Part shown: one piece after another, positions 1 through 8,848 of the stretch
How the letters are laid out: each line of letters begins with the position of its first letter
Position numbering within the stretch: position 1 is the first letter of the stretch
Assembly (NCBI GenBank): GCA_964431385.1
Contig: CAYSJM010000003.1
Coordinates: forward strand, 1-64,000
Length of the DNA: 64,000 nucleotides
Direction: 5' to 3'
Source: UTCHB3 sp964431385
Lineage (GTDB): Bacteria > Bacteroidota > Ignavibacteria > Ignavibacteriales > Ignavibacteriaceae
Made by a program: the position numbers and the translations under genes
The notes under the pieces: generated by a model
Databases searched by the model: none
Seen by the model: only the letters and a program-made list of their open reading frames with translations
Told to the model about the DNA's origin: nothing

Positions 1-2995
1 TTCCCGTTCCCGAAGGTTTATCCTTAAAGCTGTAGAACTTCGGTGAATTCGACATACCGTAACCTTCAACAAAACCGATTTTAGACCACTCGGAATTCAC
101 TAATTTTCTCTCAACTTCGAAGCCGTAGTTGTTCATTTCAGTTTTGGTTTCCCAGTCGAGAAGGACTGTTCCGGCTGAAACTTTTGCGTTGAAAGCGGAG
201 AGTTCAACGGGGAGGGCAGAAGGCTCACCTCCGGTAAATTGTGAGAATGAGGACTGATTAGAAACAGTCAGCGTATTCGCCGTAGCATCAAGGTTAGTTG
301 GTAAAACCGTCCAAAGAGTACCATTGAACTTCCCCATCACTAAAGAACCTTCCTGTGTGGGTTCACTGACATCTGCTTCCAGATATGTCAGAGTCAGATT
401 ATAATTTATAGCCGCATCACCATCTCTCGAAATATCCCAATATCGTGTAAGGTAGAGAGCCCCGGGTCCTTTGCTCGGATGTGCTGCATCCACTACTCTT
501 GCCCCAATGGTTTCGGTTCCCGAATTCAATTCAATTTGTGCCGGTGAATATTCTGCAGTTCCGGTTTCATCTCCAATTGGATAAAGAAGTGTTGCCGGTC
601 CTGTGCCTGTCCTCTTTAACAGGCCCGTACCGTTGGTCACAACCATGTTTGAAGCGGATATGGCGGAACCTGAAAAAGTTGCACCTGATGAAAGGGTCAG
701 GTTAAAATTGGAGAGTCTGAGATTCCCCTCTTCGAAACGCAACCTGTTTTGAATTGTTGAATTAACAACCAATTCGACCCCGGCAGGATTTGAAATAGCA
801 AAATAAGTGAATGTCGGAGCTGCACTTCCTGAAATAGTTTGTACTGTAGTCCCGTCAAAAACCACTTCTCTCGTATTTGAATTAAAGGTACCGTTGTTTG
901 TGAAGTTACCCTTAATTATAAGGTCTCCGGCATCAGGGTCCACAAATCCACCAAGTTTCAGAGTGCCATTATTAGTTATATTTCCAAGCACGGTTAAAGG
1001 GCGCAACATCACACTTCCTGTAACCGACATGTCAAGAGCAGAACCGGCATCGATGGTAAGATTGCCTGCCATCTGCCTCGCTATGGTGGTACCTGAATTA
1101 CCAAGATTCAGGGTTGTATTGTTCGATATTTGCACATTGTTTGGGTAACCTGCCCCCGAAGTGCTGCTCCACTCAAGACTTCTTCCATAAGTTGTAGCAG
1201 AGTTATACTTTAATATAGAGGAAGGTCCATAAATTGGGAAATTTACATCCAAATAACCCCCGGCATTTATCTGCAGTGTGCCATTAATTGTAACTCCGGC
1301 ACCGAGGTTAACCCCGCCGGCAATTATAACATTGTTAAAGGTAGTTGTGGAATTATTTACAGTTCCTGTACCGTTAAATACCAGTGTACCTGTACCCGTG
1401 TTCAATGGTGTAGCACCAGTGATAGTGGCACCACTTGAAAAAGTAATTATACTTGATCCACAATTAAAAGATGACCCGGAGTTTACATTGATATTGTTTG
1501 CAACAGAGATATTTGTATTAACAGTAACTGCTGAATTATCCGTGACATTAAGATAACTAAAATTAGATGTGCCGGTTCCGGATATTTCTTGTGCTCCACC
1601 CCCGAGAAAATAAATACTTCTTACATTCGTATGAAGTGTACCGTTGTTTATAAGATTTCCTTTAATTTTAAGATCGCCTCCCGAAGTAGTAGAAAGTGAA
1701 AATGACTTCCCGCTGTTAATCGTCATATTTCCATTCAACTGTCTATATACATTTGCTATCGTTGCAAAATAAACATTGCCGCCGTTCACTACAACATTTT
1801 GAGGTACACCCTGACCCGAAGCGACATTTGCATACCACTCTGAAGCAAGTTCGTAATCATTATTGTATTGAAGCGTTGATGAACTTCCATAGGTAGGGGC
1901 ATTTGTCTGAACAAAACCACCTGCATTTATTGCAAGAGTACCGTTCACGGTTGATGAGCTGCCAAAATTAACTCCACACGCAAGGTTAACATTTTTAAAG
2001 GCATTTGTTCCAGCAACTGTTAGAATAGATGAACCCCCAAATGAGACTGTCCCACCGGCTGACATGTCCAATGTTCCGTTGTTTGTCCAGTTGCCCTGAA
2101 CTGAGAGACTGCCATCAGCTCCGAAAGTCATCGATTTACCTGAGTTTATAGTAACAGATAGAGTATTGGAAGCAACAGCCGAGTTTACTGTTACAGCATG
2201 GTTGATTTCAATGATTGAGTTTGCTGATGGGATGCTGCTACCCCAGGTTGCGGCAGTATTCCAGTCGCCATCTGCTGCGGATATAAATTTAGGTTGGGAA
2301 ATTTCTAAAGAATTGAAGTAGAGATTGTTGTTATCTCCGGGTGCTTCAGTTCCTGCAACATAAAACTCTATACCATCAATAGTACCGGAAGAAAGAGTAA
2401 AGTCAGTAGCAGTCAAGCCTGTTCCTGTTCCGGGACTCCCGTCAATCTGAACATTTAAAACATTTCCGGCTTTTTTAATCATCGTAACCGTAAATGCCTT
2501 GTTATCGTCATAACTCAGACTCATGTTGATCACTCCACCACTTATCTTGTTTTCATAAGAATATTGATCACCACCTATATTGATATTAAAAAGTACTGTG
2601 GAGCCATTTAAGATGTCAACCCCTTTGTTTCCATTCCTGAAACGGGTCGACATTTTAAAAGTCAGTTTTTCATTCTCTTTTAAGGCGGAAAAAGTTCTTT
2701 TAGCCTTTCCGATGTTGGCCCCTGCCGGATTTCCATAAACACCGAATGACTTAGAGGAGACATCTATTGAGGAAGCATAAGCAGCTCCAATAAACTGGCC
2801 GGCGGTTCCTGTATTTGTGAAAACCCAGGCATTAAAGCCTGAACCCAGATTACTTCCGTTTGTCCAAGTGGAGGTGATGTAAGTGCCGGCATCATCAGAG
2901 GCTCGAGGAACATAAGTCTGTGCACTCAAACTAATAAATGAGATGAACAGTAAAAACAGTGTTTTGGAAATGAATTTTCGATTATAGTATAGCAT
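1..2995 (-). CDS. Large secreted repeat-rich surface protein, C-terminus beyond window
   Basis: This open frame runs from an ATG at 2995 off the left edge without a stop in the stretches I translated (about 998 codons visible). It begins with a signal peptide (hydrophobic FLLFISFISLSAQ, then cleavage before QT). The body is rich in Gly, Asn, Thr and Ser with phrases such as NNGTL, INSGKS and INAGG, typical of parallel beta-helix/autotransporter-like passengers. Two regions, around 1160-1290 and 1790-1960, encode recognisably duplicated modules (INAGG...YGSSSTLQYN and INAGG...YGPSSILKYN). The last visible residues (GFVEGYG, NSPKFYSF) match the stretch just before the sorting tail of the neighbour at 3324-4424, so a type IX sorting tail outside the window is inferred. 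No enzymatic motif was seen. The exact function (adhesin or surface layer) is unknown. Confidence 0.8.
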   Translation of the reverse strand, partial: MLYYNRKFISKTLFLLFISFISLSAQTYVPRASDDAGTYITSTWTNGSNLGSGFNAWVFTNTGTAGQFIGAAYASSIDVSSKSFGVYGNPAGANIGKAKRTFSALKENEKLTFKMSTRFRNGNKGVDILNGSTVLFNINIGGDQYSYENKISGGVINMSLSYDDNKAFTVTMIKKAGNVLNVQIDGSPGTGTGLTATDFTLSSGTIDGIEFYVAGTEAPGDNNNLYFNSLEISQPKFISAADGDWNTAATWGSSIPSANSIIEINHAVTVNSAVASNTLSVTINSGKSMTFGADGSLSVQGNWTNNGTLDMSAGGTVSFGGSSILTVAGTNAFKNVNLACGVNFGSSSTVNGTLAINAGGFVQTNAPTYGSSSTLQYNNDYELASEWYANVASGQGVPQNVVVNGGNVYFATIANVYRQLNGNMTINSGKSFSLSTTSGGDLKIKGNLINNGTLHTNVRSIYFLGGGAQEISGTGTSNFSYLNVTDNSAVTVNTNISVANNINVNSGSSFNCGSSIITFSSGATITGATPLNTGTGTLVFNGTGTVNNSTTTFNNVIIAGGVNLGAGVTINGTLQINAGGYLDVNFPIYGPSSILKYNSATTYGRSLEWSSTSGAGYPNNVQISNNTTLNLGNSGTTIARQMAGNLTIDAGSALDMSVTGSVMLRPLTVLGNITNNGTLKLGGFVDPDAGDLIIKGNFTNNGTFNSNTREVVFDGTTVQTISGSAAPTFTYFAISNPAGVELVVNSTIQNRLRFEEGNLRLSNFNLTLSSGATFSGSAISASNMVVTNGTGLLKRTGTGPATLLYPIGDETGTAEYSPAQIELNSGTETIGARVVDAAHPSKGPGALYLTRYWDISRDGDAAINYNLTLTYLEADVSEPTQEGSLVMGKFNGTLWTVLPTNLDATANTLTVSNQSSFSQFTGGEPSALPVELSAFNAKVSAGTVLLDWETKTEMNNYGFEVERKLVNSEWSKIGFVEGYGMSNSPKFYSFKDKPSGTG

Positions 2996-3203
2996 AACAA
3001 TCACCATTTGTCACTTAGTTGTGGTTTGATAAACTTAAAAATAAATGCCTCCGCAGACAACGGAGAGGGACAAATAACAAAGCGTTATTTGCTTTCGAAG
3101 CATTTATGTGAGGGGAATTGGATAAATGCTATAATAATAAATTCAATATACCAATTTTTAGTTCAATTTCGCAAGAACTATTTTATAAATGTGAACCGTG
3201 TCA

Positions 3204-3235
3204 TAAAAAAAGGCTCCCAATTTCTCAGGAGCCTT
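3204..3235 (-). terminator. Intrinsic terminator after the 3324-4424 gene
   Basis: An 8-bp stem, AAGGCTCC at 3210-3217 with GGAGCCTT at 3228-3235, is followed on the minus strand by a run of T residues (complement of the A-run at 3204-3211). It lies about 90 bases downstream of the minus-strand stop codon, as expected for a rho-independent terminator. Confidence 0.75.
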
Positions 3236-3277
3236 AAAATTTTCCGTAGCTGAACACCACTCCGCTTAATCATTCCC

Positions 3278-3292
3278 CTCCTTTATAAGGAG
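3278..3292. repeat. Short perfect hairpin
   Basis: CTCCTT and AAGGAG arms flank a TAT loop, in the 328-base gene-free stretch 2996-3323. It sits between the stop of the 3324 gene and the terminator at 3204. It may be a pause or RNA-stabilising hairpin. The rest of the gap holds only the terminator and the upstream region of the 1-2995 gene. Confidence 0.4.
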
Positions 3293-3323
3293 CGAACTTA
3301 GAGGGTGACCCGGGGGTGAGGCA

Positions 3324-4424
3324 CTACTTCATCAACAACATCTTCTTAACCGAAACAAAATCACCGGCAACAAGTTTATAGATATAGAAACCTGAAGAAA
3401 GATCATTTCCGCTGAATTTTACATCGTAATATCTTCCGGCTTCGGCAGTTCCGTCAAAAAGAGTTGCAACTTCGGCACCAAGAGTATTATATACTTTAAT
3501 GGTTGCTTTTGTATCAGTTTTTAACGCAAACCTGATTGAAGTTTCAGGATTGAAAGGATTCGGATAATTCTGTTCCAGAACAAAACCATTTGGCAGGTTA
3601 TCAACCAAAACTTCAACAACAGGACTGTATTCGTACTTTCCGTCGTTGTCAATTTGTTTTAGTCTGTATGAAATTTTTCCGTTTCCTTGTGGCTTGTCAG
3701 AAAAACTATAGAATTTTGGTGAGTTAGTTGAACCGTGTCCTTCAACAAAACCAATTTTATTCCACTCGGCATCTGCTGATTTTCTCTCAACCTCAAAGCC
3801 ATAGTTATTAACTTCGGTTGCTGTCTCCCACTTCAAGTCAACAAGACCGTTTCTGATTGCTGCGTTGAAAGAGGTTAGTTCGACGGGTAAACCTGCGTCC
3901 GTTGTAAATGAAGCAATATAATTTGTATTGGAATTGTTGTCATATTTAGTCTCATTTGGATTTGTACCATACATTTCTATATAAACTTCGAGTTTATAGG
4001 TAGCACCGGCGTCCAATATGGTAGGGAGATTTATATCAGAGGCGGTTTGCCCCCATTTCTGATCGCCTCCACCCCCGATGTTCGTTATAAACGCAGCAGA
4101 TTGAGAGTTAAAACTTCCAGGTGTGCTTCCTTGTTTGTATACCCTCCAATATAATTTCCCACCGGTTACATCTGAGCCGTTGTTTTTAAATGTTTTTACA
4201 TCCCAAAACTTTATCTGGAATACATCTGATGTTGTATTAATCGAACCGAGATTTGCATTGTGAAAGGTGCCAGTGCCCGAACTCCACAAACTATAAGATG
4301 CTAAAGTAAGAGATCTAATCTGAATCCCTATCCAACTCCTGTCGGCACCAAAAAAACCCCAATCTGCAAAAACAACAATCTGACCTATAAACAAGAAGAG
4401 TAAAACTGCTATCAACTTTTTCAT
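3324..4424 (-). CDS. Secreted protein with type IX sorting tail
   Basis: The protein has about 366 residues with a signal peptide (MKKLIAVLLFLFIGQIVVFA). I chose the ATG at 4424 rather than the one at 4430 because a GGAGGA Shine-Dalgarno at 4431-4436 sits six bases upstream of it. The middle contains a CARDB-like or Ig-like region (GATYKLEVYIEMYG...). A PVELTSF linker follows, then the conserved spacer domain (VDLKWETATEVNNYGFEVER) and the C-terminal sorting tail from NYPNPFNPETSIRFAL to the final VSVKKMLLMK. By family knowledge this tail directs export through the type IX system and surface attachment or release. The cargo role is not recognisable. The transcript probably ends at the hairpin at 3204-3235. 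Its spacer domain is nearly the same as that of the truncated gene at 1-2995, suggesting paralogous cargo genes side by side. Confidence 0.85.
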   Translation of the reverse strand: MKKLIAVLLFLFIGQIVVFADWGFFGADRSWIGIQIRSLTLASYSLWSSGTGTFHNANLGSINTTSDVFQIKFWDVKTFKNNGSDVTGGKLYWRVYKQGSTPGSFNSQSAAFITNIGGGGDQKWGQTASDINLPTILDAGATYKLEVYIEMYGTNPNETKYDNNSNTNYIASFTTDAGLPVELTSFNAAIRNGLVDLKWETATEVNNYGFEVERKSADAEWNKIGFVEGHGSTNSPKFYSFSDKPQGNGKISYRLKQIDNDGKYEYSPVVEVLVDNLPNGFVLEQNYPNPFNPETSIRFALKTDTKATIKVYNTLGAEVATLFDGTAEAGRYYDVKFSGNDLSSGFYIYKLVAGDFVSVKKMLLMK

Positions 4425-4767
4425 ATACATTCCTCCGAAGAGATTTGATTAAACATATTTATATTAATTTCTCTAATACCTCACTAATAATGGATCCTCA
4501 CTTTAGCTAAACCTGTGGGCTCAAAAAGCACTGTAAAAATGCATTTTTTACCGCTTTGTAATCTACAAATAATTTTAAATCAAAACAAAATATTTTTGGA
4601 TTATTTTAAAAAAATGTTGCGTTTTTGTGTCGTTTTTCGCATTATATGGAAGGTTTTGAGGGGTTGGAGCTGGTGGATAGTAATTTTCGAGATTTCGGTA
4701 CATCATCAGGGGAATAAACCCCGGAATTTTAGATGAATTGACACAAATATATCAGAATTAATTTCTC

Positions 4768-4843
4768 CCTGGGAATGAATTCCCAGGCTATTGGCACCCT
4801 TGCCCGGAATTATAGACCAATAGCATGGGGTTTCAACCCCATG
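4768..4843 (+). repeat. REP-like two-hairpin element, copy 1
   Basis: Two hairpins with minimal loops: CCTGGGAAT-GA-ATTCCCAGG (4768-4787) and CATGGGGTT-TC-AACCCCATG (4824-4843), joined by a linker that includes CTATTGGCACC and ends in CAATAGCATGG. Each stem is 9 bp with a 2-base loop. The same arrangement recurs at 4878-4952 and 5501-5576 in the same orientation. The 4425-5039 stretch contains this copy, copy 2 and no convincing gene. Confidence 0.85.
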
Positions 4844-4877
4844 AAATAAATAGAGAATAAAATATAATCATTTCTTC

Positions 4878-4952
4878 CTGGGAATGAATTCCCAGACTAT
4901 TGGCACCTTTCCCCGGAATTTCAGATCAATAGCATGGGGTTTCAACCCCATG
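4878..4952 (+). repeat. REP-like two-hairpin element, copy 2
   Basis: CTGGGAAT-GA-ATTCCCAG (4878-4895) and CATGGGGTT-TC-AACCCCATG (4933-4952). It differs from copy 1 by a few bases in the linker and by an outer G-to-A change that shortens the first stem to 8 bp. It lies about 90 bases upstream of the transposase start codon. Confidence 0.85.
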
Positions 4953-5039
4953 AAAAAGAAAAGCATTGACGCCATTGCGAAAATATTTTGTTAATCAGAT
5001 GGCAATTATTATTTTCCCGCAATTATTTTGAGATTCTCC

Positions 5040-5480
5040 ATGTCCTACACCAAAATTTACATCCATTTGATTTGGGCAACAAAAAACAGAATGCCCCTTT
5101 TATCAACGAAAGCGATCAGAAAAGAATTGATAAATCACATTTATCAAAATTGTGATAAAAATGCAATTCATTTAATAGCTGTAAATTGTGTAGAAGACCA
5201 TATCCATTTATTGATCTCATTGGGACGGAGCCAAACATTGAGCCAAACCGTGAAAATGATTAAAGGTGAATCCTCAAAATGGTTGAATGATTCAAATTTA
5301 TTGGATACATATTTTTCATGGCAACGGGAATATCTGGGTATTTCTATTTCACACACGCATGTTGACAGCGTTAAACAATACATCGCCTCGCAGGAGAGAC
5401 ATCATTCAGAGCAATCAACAGAATCCGAATTTGATTATTTTTCTAATAAATACGGATTTGAAAAAAATGATTTTGGATGA
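5040..5480 (+). CDS. IS200/RAYT-like Y1 HUH transposase
   Basis: A 146-residue Transposase_17-type protein. The N-terminus MSYTKIYIHLIWATKNR is the family's usual beginning, so I chose the ATG at 5040 over the in-frame TTG at 5028. The metal-binding HUH motif is His54-Ile-His56 (EDHIHLL) and the likely nucleophile is Tyr114 (VKQYIA), followed by the usual QERHH. Such single-domain enzymes nick single-stranded DNA at hairpin ends. Full length and all key residues are present, so it may be active. Two REP-like elements lie upstream and one downstream, all in the same direction. This fits either a domesticated REP-associated transposase (RAYT) or an IS200-type element whose ends are these hairpins. 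No accessory tnpB is present. Confidence 0.9.
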   Translation: MSYTKIYIHLIWATKNRMPLLSTKAIRKELINHIYQNCDKNAIHLIAVNCVEDHIHLLISLGRSQTLSQTVKMIKGESSKWLNDSNLLDTYFSWQREYLGISISHTHVDSVKQYIASQERHHSEQSTESEFDYFSNKYGFEKNDFG

Positions 5481-5500
5481 TGGAATTGAGGGAATTTCCC

Positions 5501-5576
5501 CCTGGGAATGAATTCTCAGGCTATTGGCACCCATTTCCGGATTTTCAGATCAATAGCATGGGGTTTCAACCCCATG
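5501..5576 (+). repeat. REP-like two-hairpin element, copy 3
   Basis: CCTGGGAAT-GA-ATTCTCAGG (5501-5520, one G-T wobble) and CATGGGGTT-TC-AACCCCATG (5557-5576). It starts 20 bases after the transposase stop codon, in the same orientation as copies 1 and 2. It ends about 50 bases before the stop of the convergent gene 5624-8824. Confidence 0.85.
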
Positions 5577-5623
5577 CAATGGATAATGATGATTAAAATC
5601 TAATATTCAGCATTAATATTTTA

Positions 5624-8600
5624 TTAAAAATCCGTCCCCAGCGAGAAATAAAATATCGGTTTGCTGAAGCCATCCACATTATATGCCCAGGCGAGATCGA
5701 ACCGCAAAAGGAAGTACAGGAAATAGGTACGAATACCAAAACCCGTTCCCATCAAAAGGTCTTTGGTGATGGTGTTCCCTTTTTCATCTTTTGTGAAGAG
5801 GCGGAGCTGGTCGTTATTTGTCCATGCTGCACCGGCATCAAAGAAGATGGTACCCATTATGTTGCTGAAGAATAGAGGCAGACCACCTGTGATGAGATAT
5901 CTGATAAAAGGGAATCTCAGTTCGACATTCATCAGTCCGTATTTTGTGCCCACCACTTCGGCATAGTTGAAACCGCGCATTGGAAGAGCAGTTGAGAGGA
6001 AAACAAAATCGCTGGGAGAATCGAGGGGGAGTCTTCCGGTTGACCAGTCACGGTTTATCCAGTTTTCAGTACCTCCGATAAAAAAGCGTTGTGGATTGGT
6101 GCCCCAGGAATATCCAAAGGAACCTCTAACGGCGAGGGAATAATCTCCCCAGAAACGGAGATATTCACGATAATCGCCGAGAACGGAGTAAAAACCGTAT
6201 TTATCGGCTTGAATTATCGGGTTCGCCATAAATTCGAAGCGGTATCTTGTTCCGTCAATAGGTGCTGTGTAACCAAAAATGGTATTATCGTGAATAAAAG
6301 CAATTGATGGAACCAGGAATGTATTCTCGCGTTGTGGTTCCAAAGTGTTATCGAGGTTAGTCTGAGTTGCATTTGTGATACCAAGACTCAGGTCGAGCCT
6401 GTAAAACCTGTTTAATGGATAACTTGCCGAAACAACCGCACCATAATTTCTAAATCTAAAGAAGTTGAGGAAATTCCCTCTCTGCTGATAAATAAACCTG
6501 GCGGTATGGAATGCAGAAATACCAATGTCCCATCTCCCCTTCAAATAATAATACGCCAGACCGTAGTCACTATTTTTTAGATCTATTTGAAGTGAAGTGA
6601 AGCCGATGAGTTTATGGTCACCGAGAACATCGCTGAACGAGAGTACTGTGGTTCCGAGTAACCCGTAATAAGTTGAATATCCTGCATTAGCATAGACCAG
6701 ATCAGGTGAAAAATTAACTTTATACTTCCTGATTTTAAAATCTCCATCATCTTCCAATCTGTCAGGAAGCAGAAACTCGAGGTTTGGAGTTTTTGTTGTG
6801 TCTTTGGCTTTTGGATTATCTTTCCCAAATGTCATGGTCGAGTAGTCAATCAAAACAGAGTCACCATACGATTTTACCGTATCCCCAAACACGCCCGTGA
6901 ATATTTCAATTTTTGTTTCAGAAGTATCTTTATCGATAGCATCGGGCTTTTCCTGATCAAATTTTTTCACTTTATAAGTGGTATCAAAGGGATTGGTCCC
7001 ATTTCCTCCCTTAAATTTACTGCCACCATTAACCATTTCATTCATGTAGTCTGTGAAAGGAATGGTATCGTTCTCGATCGAAAGTCCAAAAGGATTATTA
7101 ACGGTAAAAATATTGTACGATGCCTTGTACATGGCAGTCATTGCCAGTTTTTTCCCGTCAAAAGAGGAGCTTATCTGATCGAGTCCGTTCAGCGAATTGG
7201 TAACCGGTGTCGGTTTTTTTGATGGATTCCAATCGGAATTCAACTTAATTTTGTAAATATTGTTAATGCCATTGTAATCGGAAATGAAAAGTAAATCTTC
7301 ACCCGATTGAGAAGGCAAAGGATATTTTTCATCGCTCAAGGGGTAATTTGTCAACCTTCTGAGGGCTTTTGTCTCAAGATCAAGTTCAAAGATATCCATC
7401 TGACTGTAGTTATGGCGATACATATCGTATCCCTGATAATTACTTTTAGTCAGAGTAAGAGTGTCTCTATCTGATGAAAAATAGACCTTTTTACCGTCAT
7501 AAGACCATCTTGGATCGGAATCTGAAAAGATATCATTTGTGATATTCTCAATTTTTCCTGTTTCAATATCGTAGGTGTAGATATCTGATGCATCATAATT
7601 TTGAGCTGCAAAGACGAGTTTTTTCCCATCCTTCGACCAGTCAACAGTCTCAACACCGGGGAACCTTACGGGTACGCTTACAGCTTCACCACTTTCAGCA
7701 TCCACAATAAAAATCGCATCTTCGGCACCACTTTTAGCGGCAATTGCTATCTTTTTGCCATCCGGCGACCATGAAATGCCGGGTGTAAGTATATTCAACT
7801 CTTCAAAGTCAACTGTTCTGTTCCCTTTTATCAGTCTCTTTATTTCCTTACCCGTATTTGCATCCATTAGATACACATCGAAGAAATAATCTTTATTGGA
7901 GATATAAACAATCTTGTCACCCTGCGGAGAAATTGCAGGTGAAATGTTGTAAGATGAGTTGTCTTTTCTTGGATCGGTCAACCGTTTTGCAAACTCATCG
8001 GGGTCTTTGCGGTTCGTAATATCGGGCCAGAAAACCCTTTTAATATCTTTTTTCCAACGCTCGCTAAGTTCATCAACCGTTAAACCGATAGATGCCTTCA
8101 TACCCTGATCGACACCCCCTTTACCTTTCACATTCATCACCAGTTCGGCAACTTTTTCTCTGCCATATTTTTTAGCAATGTAGTAAAAAACTGCCTGACC
8201 GCCTCTGTAGGCGAAATAACCATCGAGATATTTAATATCGGGAAGGTATTCGTTAATGGCGGCATCCCTGATAAACTGATCAGTGTTGGTATCCCAACCA
8301 AGCGAAAGGTATTCCGCCAATCCTTCCGAAAACCACAGTGGAAGATTAACAGCAGAATTGCTGGAGATTATATTCTGAAGTGCACCCCCATAAAACATGT
8401 CGTTCATTACACCGTGAACAAGTTCATGATGAATTACATGTCTGAACATTTTGTAGTTGCCGGAAAATGGAAGAACAATCCTGTTCTTGAAGAGCTCCGT
8501 GAAACCACCTGTTCCCTCACCGAGATAAGAGTCGATTACATTGGTTTCCTGAAATTCATTTTGCGAATCATAAAGGATGACACTGATTCTTTTTTGAATG

Positions 8601-8824
8601 GTGTAATTCAAAGAGGAGTGAATCTGAGCAAGTGCATCCTCAATGGCTGTAGCAGCAAACTCCGCAATATTTTTCCCTTCCATGGTAAAATAGATATCGA
8701 AGTGTTTTGTTTGGATATAATACCAGTCATAGTCCTTGTATTGAACTTTGTTTCTGCCAAACTGTCCAAAAGACTGGGAGAAAATAACTGCCATAAAAAC
8801 AAAAAATAACGCCGCTTTTCTCAT
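5624..8824 (-). CDS. Fused metalloprotease, PD40 propeller and Omp85-like barrel
   Basis: A 1066-residue protein with a signal peptide (about residues 1-20). Residues 30-260 look like a peptidase MA-type gluzincin, with His133-Glu134-Leu-Val-His137 followed by WFSEGLAEY (Glu167, Glu171), which supplies the usual third zinc ligand region. Residues about 280-610 contain repeated TolB/PD40 propeller blades (ISWSPDGKKIAIAA, VDWSKDGKKLVFAA, PRWSYDGKKVYFSS). From about 690 to the end the pattern is a BamA/surface-antigen beta-barrel, ending in an aromatic (FSLGTDF) as outer-membrane barrels do. I infer an outer-membrane protein with a periplasmic or surface protease-propeller. It is the last gene of the minus-strand envelope block, 24 bases after RNase R. 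Substrate unknown. Confidence 0.8.
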   Translation of the reverse strand: MRKAALFFVFMAVIFSQSFGQFGRNKVQYKDYDWYYIQTKHFDIYFTMEGKNIAEFAATAIEDALAQIHSSLNYTIQKRISVILYDSQNEFQETNVIDSYLGEGTGGFTELFKNRIVLPFSGNYKMFRHVIHHELVHGVMNDMFYGGALQNIISSNSAVNLPLWFSEGLAEYLSLGWDTNTDQFIRDAAINEYLPDIKYLDGYFAYRGGQAVFYYIAKKYGREKVAELVMNVKGKGGVDQGMKASIGLTVDELSERWKKDIKRVFWPDITNRKDPDEFAKRLTDPRKDNSSYNISPAISPQGDKIVYISNKDYFFDVYLMDANTGKEIKRLIKGNRTVDFEELNILTPGISWSPDGKKIAIAAKSGAEDAIFIVDAESGEAVSVPVRFPGVETVDWSKDGKKLVFAAQNYDASDIYTYDIETGKIENITNDIFSDSDPRWSYDGKKVYFSSDRDTLTLTKSNYQGYDMYRHNYSQMDIFELDLETKALRRLTNYPLSDEKYPLPSQSGEDLLFISDYNGINNIYKIKLNSDWNPSKKPTPVTNSLNGLDQISSSFDGKKLAMTAMYKASYNIFTVNNPFGLSIENDTIPFTDYMNEMVNGGSKFKGGNGTNPFDTTYKVKKFDQEKPDAIDKDTSETKIEIFTGVFGDTVKSYGDSVLIDYSTMTFGKDNPKAKDTTKTPNLEFLLPDRLEDDGDFKIRKYKVNFSPDLVYANAGYSTYYGLLGTTVLSFSDVLGDHKLIGFTSLQIDLKNSDYGLAYYYLKGRWDIGISAFHTARFIYQQRGNFLNFFRFRNYGAVVSASYPLNRFYRLDLSLGITNATQTNLDNTLEPQRENTFLVPSIAFIHDNTIFGYTAPIDGTRYRFEFMANPIIQADKYGFYSVLGDYREYLRFWGDYSLAVRGSFGYSWGTNPQRFFIGGTENWINRDWSTGRLPLDSPSDFVFLSTALPMRGFNYAEVVGTKYGLMNVELRFPFIRYLITGGLPLFFSNIMGTIFFDAGAAWTNNDQLRLFTKDEKGNTITKDLLMGTGFGIRTYFLYFLLRFDLAWAYNVDGFSKPIFYFSLGTDF

Positions 8825-8848
8825 CTTTTCTGCCTTGAATAAAAATCA

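Noticed and set aside
807..1556. Two plus-strand open frames (807-1148 and 1278-1556)
   Set aside because: They lie antisense to the large minus-strand surface protein, whose continuous frame and signal peptide are convincing; their hydrophobic, Val/Pro-rich composition comes from reading Gly/Asn repeat codons backwards.
4768..4952. REP-like hairpins as transcription terminators
   Set aside because: They have no T-run, are in fixed orientation and come as linked pairs with a conserved linker, and no gene ends immediately before copies 1 and 2.
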